From positions 1-19,496 of the forward strand of contig CAZJHD010000078.1 in the NCBI GenBank assembly GCA_964545855.1: DNA of 19,496 nucleotides, written 5' to 3'. This DNA is from CAZJHD01 sp964545855. Its GTDB lineage: Bacteria; Planctomycetota; UBA1135; JACQFD01. Each line of letters opens with the position of its first letter. Position 1 is the stretch's first letter. The notes under the pieces were generated by a model, which worked only from the letters and a program-made list of their open reading frames with translations, was not told where the DNA came from and ran no database searches. The position numbers and the translations under genes are program-made. Below, one piece after another: positions 14,106 to 19,496 of the stretch.

Positions 14106-15856
14106 CCGAGCCGCGTCCGCCTGCAGGCCGACGCCGGCGCCGGCGCCGGCTGCGCGAGGAACGCCTCCGCGCGCGAGGCCTCGACGGGACGGCTGATCAG
14201 GAAGCCCTGCAGCTCGTTGCACTGCAGCACGCGCAGGAACGAGAGCTGGCTCTCGGTCTCCACGCCCTCGGCGATCACGTTCAGCTTCAGGCTGTGCCCC
14301 AGCAGGATGATCGCCGTCGTGATGGCGGCGTCCTCGGGATTGGTCGTGACCTCGCGGACGAAGGACTGGTCGACTTTCAGCGCGTCGATCGGGAACTTCT
14401 TCAAGTAGCTGAGCGAGGAGTAGCCCGTCCCGAAGTCGTCGATGGCGAGCTGGATCCCGGCGCTCTTGAGGCGCTTCAGCGTCGCGATCGTCGAGCGCGG
14501 GTCGGTCATCAGCATGCTCTCGGTCAGCTCGAGCTCCAGCCGGTCCGGAGCGAGACCCGTGTCCGCGAGCGCGCGGGTGACCACCTGGAAGAGCTCCGGA
14601 GTGCGGAACTGCACCGCCGAGAGGTTCACGGCCATCTGCACCGGGCGATGCCCACGGTCCTGCCAGGCCTTCGCCTGCGCGCAGGCGGTCCGCAGCACCC
14701 ACTCGCCGATGGGGACGATGAGCCCCGTCTCCTCGGCCATGGGGATGAACTGTCCCGGCGCGATCATCCCGAGCGTGGGGTGCTGCCAGCGGACGAGCGC
14801 CTCGAAGCCGAGCACGCGCCGCGTCGCGGTGTTCACGCGCGGCTGGTAGTGCACGACGAGCTCGCCGTTCGCGACGGCGTCGCGGAGTCCGCGCTCCAGC
14901 ATCTGCCGCTCCGGGGCCCACCGGCTCATGGAGTCGGTGTACTCCTGCACCGGGCAGCGCGCCTGGTAGTGCGCGCAGTAGTTCGCCGTCTCGGCGCGCT
15001 GGAGCAGCGCGTCGGCGCCGATCGCGTCCTCCGCGCGCGCGACGCCCACGGCCGTGACGCAGGAGACCCGCTCGCCGCGCACGCGCACCGACTGGGTGAC
15101 GCGCTCGACGATGCGCGTCGCGAACGCCGTCGCGTCCCCCGGGCCAGCGGCCCAGGAGGCGAACACGCCGAGCTTTCCGGTCTCGAGACGCAGACAGCGC
15201 ACCTCGGGTCGTCCCGGCGTCTCGGCGGCCGCGAAGTGGATCGCGCCGGCCACGGCCGACTCCAGCAGCCCCGGATCGACGGACGCGCCCGCGCCGTTGC
15301 CCTCGGTCGCTCCCGCGACGCGGAACGAGACGGCGAGGAACGCCGGGCGCGGATCCGCCGGCGACGCGAGCTTCTCGGCCACCGTGGCGAGGAAGAGCGA
15401 GCGGTCGGTCGCCACGTCGTCGGCGGGCGCGGGTCCCGCTGCGAACGCAACGGGTGCCGCGGCGCGCAGGGCGGCGACGGCCGCCGCGCGCGCGACGAGC
15501 CGCGCCAGCAGCCCCGGAGGGGCCGGCTCCACGAGGAGCTCCCCCAGCTCCGACGACGCCGGATCGAGCAGGAACTCCGCATCCGTCGCGCGCAGGACCA
15601 GCACGAGCTCCGGCATCGGCCGCCCGGGCGCGACGCGCAGCAGCGGCGCGAGGGTCGCCGATCCGCCGGGCCCGAGCCCCGAATCGACGACCGCCACGGC
15701 CACCTTCGGCAGGCCGTCCTGGCACTCCCGGACGCTCGTCGCCTGCGCCACGGGGTGTCCCGCGGCCGCCAGCTCCGCCGCCCAGTCGCGCCGCCTCTCC
15801 CCATGGGCCGAGGCGACGAGAACGGGAATGGATTTCGGGTCCCTCGGGGTGGTCAT
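14015..15856 (-). CDS. c-di-GMP phosphodiesterase: degenerate REC and GGDEF, active-looking EAL
   Basis: 613 residues. Residues ~10-125 have a receiver-like fold (PVLVASAHGERRRDWAAEL, VAVVDSG with D58) but lack the acidic pair and a clear Lys, so they are degenerate. Residues ~150-300 resemble a GGDEF domain (VTAVGVARAEDAIGADALLQRAETANY) without the GGDEF signature. Residues ~318-570 are a full EAL domain: EAL at 352-354, N411 (NLSAVQF), ELTES at 443-447, DDFGTGYSS from D473, K494, E530 (IAEGVE) and Q550 (LQGF). These are the metal-, substrate- and catalytic positions of c-di-GMP phosphodiesterases, so hydrolysis to pGpG is expected. No transmembrane segment: cytoplasmic. The last ~29 residues and the stop codon lie inside the palindromic element, an acquired tail. 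It converges on the kinase operon, which may feed the same signalling pathway. Confidence 0.9.
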   Translation of the reverse strand: MTTPRDPKSIPVLVASAHGERRRDWAAELAAAGHPVAQATSVRECQDGLPKVAVAVVDSGLGPGGSATLAPLLRVAPGRPMPELVLVLRATDAEFLLDPASSELGELLVEPAPPGLLARLVARAAAVAALRAAAPVAFAAGPAPADDVATDRSLFLATVAEKLASPADPRPAFLAVSFRVAGATEGNGAGASVDPGLLESAVAGAIHFAAAETPGRPEVRCLRLETGKLGVFASWAAGPGDATAFATRIVERVTQSVRVRGERVSCVTAVGVARAEDAIGADALLQRAETANYCAHYQARCPVQEYTDSMSRWAPERQMLERGLRDAVANGELVVHYQPRVNTATRRVLGFEALVRWQHPTLGMIAPGQFIPMAEETGLIVPIGEWVLRTACAQAKAWQDRGHRPVQMAVNLSAVQFRTPELFQVVTRALADTGLAPDRLELELTESMLMTDPRSTIATLKRLKSAGIQLAIDDFGTGYSSLSYLKKFPIDALKVDQSFVREVTTNPEDAAITTAIILLGHSLKLNVIAEGVETESQLSFLRVLQCNELQGFLISRPVEASRAEAFLAQPAPAPASACRRTRLGPGMGSDPFSLLSLTRRARAAREGEERKGV

Positions 15857-15994
15857 CGCAGGGGGCGGCGACTCTCCTCTTCGTCCTCCGGCGGGGCCCG
15901 AATTGACCGCCTTCCCGACGGAGAAAGCCGCACCGCCCCCACTTCGGGAGCGGCGCTCGGCAGCGGCCTGCGGGCGCGGCGCCCGACGCCCGGC
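15857..15994 (-). other. Intergenic region upstream of the EAL gene
   Basis: 138 bp between two minus-strand genes. A 15-bp GC palindrome (15971-15985, CGGGCGC-G-GCGCCCG) lies 10 bp after the stop of the upstream gene and might help termination, though its single-base centre allows only a reduced hairpin. No clear promoter was found for the EAL gene. A GAGGAGAG sits about 17 nt before its ATG, which is further than ideal. Confidence 0.3.
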
Positions 15995-17227
15995 TCACTC
16001 GCGCTTCCGCAGAACCGGCTCCTCCGCCCAGCCCACCTCGACGGCGCGCAGCCGCGAGCCCTGCTCCGAGCGGTCCCTGAGGCTCGCCCACACCTCGTCG
16101 CCGCAGGTCACGAGCTCCGAGAGCCGCGTCGTCCAGCCCGCGGCCAAGAGCGGGGAGGCGTCGAGCCACGAGACCGGTCCGTTCCCGTGGTAGACGCCGA
16201 GGCGGAACGCGTCGCCCTCGGGCTCGGTGAGCGCGACGTAGATCGAGCCGTCGGAGAACTCGAGGCTCGGAAGGCGTCCCTCGCCGCAGTCGAAGGAGCC
16301 GTCGCGCCACGGCGCGACGAGGACGCGGCCCTCCTTGGTAAAGGCGCAGACCGGCTGGTTGCGGAGGCTCTGGATGGTGTCCCACATCGTCACGTCGCAA
16401 TCGACGCGAGGGAGCGGCGCGCTCCTCCAGGATCCTCCGGGAAGCGGCTTCCAGCGCCCGAAGCTCTCCCCCGCGTCGGTCGAGATCGCCGTCTCGATCC
16501 GCACGCCCTCCTTCGACGCGAGAGCGACGGCGACGGCGACGTTCGCTCCCGTGGCGCGCGAGAGCGAGAAGCTGCGTCCCTCGCAAGGAGACGAGTCCTT
16601 CCAGGTCACGAGCGTCTGCGTCTCGACGGACCGCGATGCGGGGGCGGTCGAGGGGACTTCCAGCCGCGCAACGCGGACGACGGTGTCCGCTCCGGGCGCC
16701 GACTCGATCCACGCGGCGAGGAAACGCCGCGCACCGACGGTCGTGAGCGCGAGCGCGCGGATCGACTCCGGCGCCGCCGGCGCGAGCACGATCGCCGGCG
16801 ATGCGACCGAGGCGTCGCGTGCGACGGCGCGCGCCACGAGCTGTGGAGCCCCGGCGCCCGCCTCGACGCCGAGGACGACCATCGCGCCGCCGGCGACGGC
16901 GAGGGCGTGCGGCGGCGCGCCGGCTCCGGCGTCGCCGGCGATCTCGAACCGGTGCGCCTCCGCGTCCGATCCGCCGATGGCTCTCCACTCGCCCCGCAGC
17001 CCCGTCGCCGTGCGTCCGGCCGCCCAGGCGCGGTGAAGGCCGCCTGCCGCCGACGACGGAGGCTCGAGGCGGATCGAGGCGTCCTCGGTCGTGACCCCTT
17101 CGAGCAGGACCACCTGCCGCGGCGCGTCCTGCGCCGGGAGCGGGACGATCGGCAGGAGGAGGCTCGAGCCCAGCAGTGCGGGAAGAACTCCGCCCGAGAG
17201 ATTCCGTGCAACGGTCGGCGGGAGCAT
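15995..17227 (-). CDS. Exported protein with BNR/Asp-box (sialidase-like propeller), function unknown
   Basis: 410 residues. The N-terminus carries a signal-like stretch: GGVLPALLGSSLLLPIVPLPAQ, with a likely cut after A32 or Q33. The body is beta-rich with repeating strand patterns. One clear Asp-box is ISTDAGESFGRWKPLPGG (S-x-D-x-G-x-x-F/W), a loop motif found in sialidase-type and other beta-propellers. The Arg triad and Asp/Glu residues of real sialidases are not evident, so I do not call an enzyme. Two possible disulfide Cys pairs (SSPCEGRS, PRVDCDVT, QPVCAF, FDCGEG) fit a secreted protein. The ATG lies 12 nt after the M28 peptidase stop, so it is last in an NHL-M28-BNR operon. Ribosome binding site is weak. 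Confidence 0.72.
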   Translation of the reverse strand: MLPPTVARNLSGGVLPALLGSSLLLPIVPLPAQDAPRQVVLLEGVTTEDASIRLEPPSSAAGGLHRAWAAGRTATGLRGEWRAIGGSDAEAHRFEIAGDAGAGAPPHALAVAGGAMVVLGVEAGAGAPQLVARAVARDASVASPAIVLAPAAPESIRALALTTVGARRFLAAWIESAPGADTVVRVARLEVPSTAPASRSVETQTLVTWKDSSPCEGRSFSLSRATGANVAVAVALASKEGVRIETAISTDAGESFGRWKPLPGGSWRSAPLPRVDCDVTMWDTIQSLRNQPVCAFTKEGRVLVAPWRDGSFDCGEGRLPSLEFSDGSIYVALTEPEGDAFRLGVYHGNGPVSWLDASPLLAAGWTTRLSELVTCGDEVWASLRDRSEQGSRLRAVEVGWAEEPVLRKRE

Positions 17228-17239
17228 GGCGATCGCAGC

Positions 17240-18286
17240 CTACTTCGAGGCAGCCTCCTTCGGGGCCCCCGGCCGCTTCCCGCCCAGGCCCGCGTCGATC
17301 GCGAGGAGGACGTCGAGGATCGTCTCCGTCGCCGCGCGGTGGAAGTCCTGCTGGATGCGCGAGGCCTCGTCCGTCGCACGGTGGTAGTCCTCGTGGTCCT
17401 CCTCGCCGAAGTAGAGGAACGGGATCCCCGCCGCGTGGAAGGCGCCCTGGTCGGACTGGCTCGTCCAGTCGTCGCGGCCCGTCGCGCCCTCGCCGCCGTC
17501 GTGGCCCATGAGGAGCTTCACGGGAGGGTGCGACTTCGCCTTCTCGACGAAGGGATTCAGCCCCGGCCAGGGCCGCGTGCCGCAGGCGTAGAGCTCCCCC
17601 TTGTCGTTCCGGCCCACCATGTCGAGGTTCACGTTCACGAGGAGCGCGTCCTTCGGAACCGGCGGGTGCGCGACGAAGGAGTGGGCGCCCTGGAGGCCGC
17701 TCTCCTCGGAGTCGAAGGCGGCGAACACGATCGTGTGGGCCGGCGGATGCGCCGCGAGCCACCGCGCGATCTCGAGCAGCGCCGCCACTCCCGAGGCGTT
17801 GTCGTCGGCGCCGTTGTAGACCTCGCCGTTGCGCGTGCCGAGGTGGTCGTAGTGCGCCGAGAGCACGATGCAGCGATCCGGGTGCTTCGCTCCGACGATC
17901 CGGCCGACGACGTTCACCCCTTCCTTCTTCTCCTCCGTCGTCGTCTCGGCCGTCGTCGAGCGCACGCGTCGCCGCACCTTCACGTCGAAGGGCTGGAGGT
18001 AGCTCTCGCCGAAGTGCGCGAGGCCGATCTCCGTGAAGCGCGCGACGAGATATTCGCGCGCCTTCGCCGCGCCGGGAGTGCCCGTCGCACGGCCCTCGAA
18101 GGAGTCGTCGGCGAGGGTCGCGACGTGCGCGTGGAGCTTCGCGCCGTCGATCCGCGCCGCGGCACCGACCGCCGCCGTGCCGGCCGCCGGGGAGGCGGGG
18201 CGCGTCGTGGTCGCGCCGGCCGCCGGATCGTCGCCGAGAGCGAAAGGGAGGAACGCGAGGGCGAGCGGCGCGAGGAAGGTGTTCAT
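17240..18286 (-). CDS. Exported M28-family zinc aminopeptidase/peptidase
   Basis: 348 residues from the ATG at 18286, supported by GAGG 7 nt upstream; longer in-frame reading through the NHL gene is rejected. Signal peptide MNTFLAPLALAFLPFALG. All five dinuclear zinc ligands of the M28 fold are visible: H145 (LSAHYDHLG), D162 (NGADDNASG), E195 (SEESGL, with E194 the likely general base), D222 (NVNLDMVG) and H302 (YHRATDE). The N-terminal part has LADDSFEGRATGTPGAAKAREYL, the usual start of this family. There is no PA domain insert. Expected reaction: release of N-terminal amino acids or short-peptide cleavage outside the cytoplasm. It sits between an NHL propeller gene (41 bp upstream) and a BNR protein (12 bp downstream), all exported, all one strand. 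Confidence 0.92.
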   Translation of the reverse strand: MNTFLAPLALAFLPFALGDDPAAGATTTRPASPAAGTAAVGAAARIDGAKLHAHVATLADDSFEGRATGTPGAAKAREYLVARFTEIGLAHFGESYLQPFDVKVRRRVRSTTAETTTEEKKEGVNVVGRIVGAKHPDRCIVLSAHYDHLGTRNGEVYNGADDNASGVAALLEIARWLAAHPPAHTIVFAAFDSEESGLQGAHSFVAHPPVPKDALLVNVNLDMVGRNDKGELYACGTRPWPGLNPFVEKAKSHPPVKLLMGHDGGEGATGRDDWTSQSDQGAFHAAGIPFLYFGEEDHEDYHRATDEASRIQQDFHRAATETILDVLLAIDAGLGGKRPGAPKEAASK

Positions 18287-18327
18287 GGAGGATCCTCGTA
18301 GTCGCCGCATCGTAGCCGCGGGTCCGG

Positions 18328-19341
18328 TCAGCGCCCCTTCACGCGGAGCAGCTTCGAGAGCCGTCCGCTCGACACCCAGTCGAGCACGAAGAGGTTGCCC
18401 TCGGCGTCGAAGCGCGCGTTGTGCGGCGACGTGAAGGCGCCGTCGACCCACTGGTCCATCGGCACGCCGTTGTTCGCGCGCTTCGCGGGGTCGGGGTTGT
18501 CGCCCAGGTGGCAGACGATCTTGTCGTTGCCGTCGAGGATCGTGACCCGGCCCTCCAGATCGGCGACGGCGAGGGACTCGCCGCGCTGGTGGAGATTGCT
18601 CGGGCGCCGCAGCCCCGGCTCGACGAAGCCCACGTGACGGCCCTCCAGGTCGAAGACCTGCAACCGGCTGTTCTCGCGGTCGCAGACGTAGAGCCAGCTC
18701 CGCCCTCGCCGCTCGACGATCGCGATGCCGTGGGGGCTCTTCATCTTCCCGGGCTCGGTCCCCCAGCCTCCCCAGGAGTGGATCCGCTTGCGGTCGCGGT
18801 CGAAGCGATGGATCCAGCTCTTCCCGTAGCCGTCGCCCACGTAGACGTCGCCGTTCTCCGCGACGGCGACGCTCGTCGGCACGAACTGCTCGGGCTTCTC
18901 GTAGGCGCCCGAGTCCATCGGCGCGTCGATCGTCCAGAGCACCTCGCCGTCGAGGGTCGTCTTCGCCACCTGATGGCGTGCCGTGTGCGCCAGGTAGAGG
19001 AACTCCTGGTCGCCCTCGCGCACGAGGGTCATCCCGTGGAGACCGCCGGCCCACTCCTTCCCCCAGGACTTCAGGATCTTCCCCTCGGGCGACAGAACGA
19101 TCACCGCGCGCTCCGAGTCGGTGTTGAAGTAGATCCGGCCCGCGAAGTCGATCACGACGCAGCCGTGGGTGTTCCCGATGGGGCCGTCGGCGCGGTAGTC
19201 GCCCCAGCCGCGCACCCATTCGTAGGTGTGGAGCCCCTCCCCCATGCGGATCGGCGCCGGCTTGGAGTCCTGGGAGGACGCGGCGAGGGCGAGCGCTCCG
19301 AGTGCAGCGGCTGCGAGATACGCGACGAGTCGGCTCTGCAT
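18328..19341 (-). CDS. Exported NHL-repeat beta-propeller protein
   Basis: 337 residues. Signal peptide MQSRLVAYLAAAALGALALAASS, cut near 23-24. The body shows NHL-type blades: NTHGCVVIDFAGRIYFNTDS, GGLHGMTLVREGDQEFLYLA, VPTSVAVAENGDVYVGDGYG, SPHGIAIVERRGRSWLYVCD followed by RENSRLQVFDLEGRHVGFVE, and SPHNARFDAEGNLFVLDW. About six blades are expected. HG/HN at blade starts and D at blade ends resemble the peptidyl-alpha-hydroxyglycine lyase-like NHL group, but metal-binding residues for that reaction cannot be confirmed, so function is left open (binding, or a lyase or lactonase-type enzyme). GGAGA precedes the ATG. It is first in a minus-strand operon with the M28 peptidase and BNR protein. 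Palindromic element copy 2 lies about 50 bp upstream. Confidence 0.85.
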   Translation of the reverse strand: MQSRLVAYLAAAALGALALAASSQDSKPAPIRMGEGLHTYEWVRGWGDYRADGPIGNTHGCVVIDFAGRIYFNTDSERAVIVLSPEGKILKSWGKEWAGGLHGMTLVREGDQEFLYLAHTARHQVAKTTLDGEVLWTIDAPMDSGAYEKPEQFVPTSVAVAENGDVYVGDGYGKSWIHRFDRDRKRIHSWGGWGTEPGKMKSPHGIAIVERRGRSWLYVCDRENSRLQVFDLEGRHVGFVEPGLRRPSNLHQRGESLAVADLEGRVTILDGNDKIVCHLGDNPDPAKRANNGVPMDQWVDGAFTSPHNARFDAEGNLFVLDWVSSGRLSKLLRVKGR

Positions 19342-19388
19342 GGGGGTCTCCGTTGGGGGTCGCGGCAGTCTCCCGGATCGGCGGGGGC

Positions 19389-19456
19389 CCCGGGAATGGG
19401 GTCAGACCCCTTTTCTCGTCTCGCGCATTCGCGCGAGACGAGGAAAGGGGTCTGAG
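19389..19456. repeat. Palindromic element, copy 2 (shorter, one end decayed)
   Basis: Bases 19402-19426 pair with 19431-19455 with a 4-nt loop (ATTC) and a single T/G mismatch (19414/19443). The left 29 bp (19389-19417) are identical to 14002-14030 of copy 1. The inner stem (CGTCTCGCGC) differs from copy 1 but is self-complementary. The right end reads GGGGTCTGAGG instead of GGGGTCTGACCCC, so its terminal box is lost. It lies upstream of the NHL gene at the right edge; nothing else is recognisable in 19457-19496. Confidence 0.8.
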
Positions 19457-19496
19457 GTCGTGAAGAAATCGGCGCCGGGCTTCGGCCGGCTGCGAG

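Noticed and set aside
15005..15480. Active diguanylate cyclase in the EAL protein
   Set aside because: The GGDEF-like region lacks the GG[DE]EF signature, so it can be at most a regulatory or GTP-binding relic.
15995..17227. True sialidase
   Set aside because: Only one clear Asp-box is visible and the catalytic Arg triad and Tyr/Glu pattern are not evident.
14294..18301. Plus-strand open frame of about 1,335 codons
   Set aside because: It is the antisense of the EAL, BNR and M28 genes, all of which have clear motifs on the minus strand; composition is Arg/Ala/Gly/Glu-biased.

Overview
This is a GC-rich window (roughly 70% by eye) from a bacterial chromosome. It holds fifteen supportable protein-coding genes, no tRNA, rRNA or CRISPR array, and two copies of an unusual palindromic element. 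The gene content suggests an environmental Gram-negative bacterium of a deep lineage. The clues are a HEAT-repeat protein with W..WW linkers, stand-alone HAMP and SPFH pairs, pseudopilins with calcium-loop motifs, and an NHL propeller beside an M28 peptidase. Planctomycetota is my best guess, with Myxococcota or a similar delta-type lineage as alternatives. This is inference; no rRNA or marker gene is present to test it.

Layout. 1-2341 (minus): an operon of a membrane protein with a SRPBCC-like soluble domain, then a fusion of an isoprenylcysteine-methyltransferase-like (ICMT/PEMT) membrane domain to a DCC/DUF393 thiol-redox domain that runs off the left edge. 2342-3022: a GbsR/MarR-type regulator transcribed divergently, with a strong palindromic operator candidate between it and the operon. 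3069-5290 (minus): two overlapping SPFH/Band 7 membrane proteins. 5617-8378 (plus): three pseudopilins (GspI/PilV-, GspJ/PilW- and GspK/PilX-like). 8535-9929 (plus): an exported HEAT-repeat protein. 10057-13969 (plus): a translationally coupled signalling operon of a HAMP membrane protein, a CHASE4 histidine kinase, and a receiver-kinase hybrid that lacks the usual phosphoacceptor histidine. 14015-15856 (minus): a c-di-GMP phosphodiesterase (degenerate receiver and GGDEF, intact EAL). 15995-19341 (minus): three exported proteins, an NHL propeller, an M28 zinc peptidase and a BNR/Asp-box protein.

The most interesting structure is a 104-bp almost perfect palindrome at 14002-14105 and a shorter relative at 19389-19456. 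They share a 29-bp end containing GGGGTCAGACCCCTTTTCTC, but their inner stems differ in sequence while each still pairs with itself. The first copy sits between convergent genes and encodes the last ~29 residues and the stop codon of the EAL protein. I read these as members of a non-autonomous palindromic repeat family, possibly moved in trans by an IS200/IS605-like or RAYT transposase that is not in this window.

No complete new defence or metabolic system is evident. The best leads are the palindrome family, the His-less hybrid kinase beside a canonical kinase, the ICMT-DCC fusion under a predicted GbsR operator, and the calcium-loop motifs shared by two neighbouring pseudopilins.
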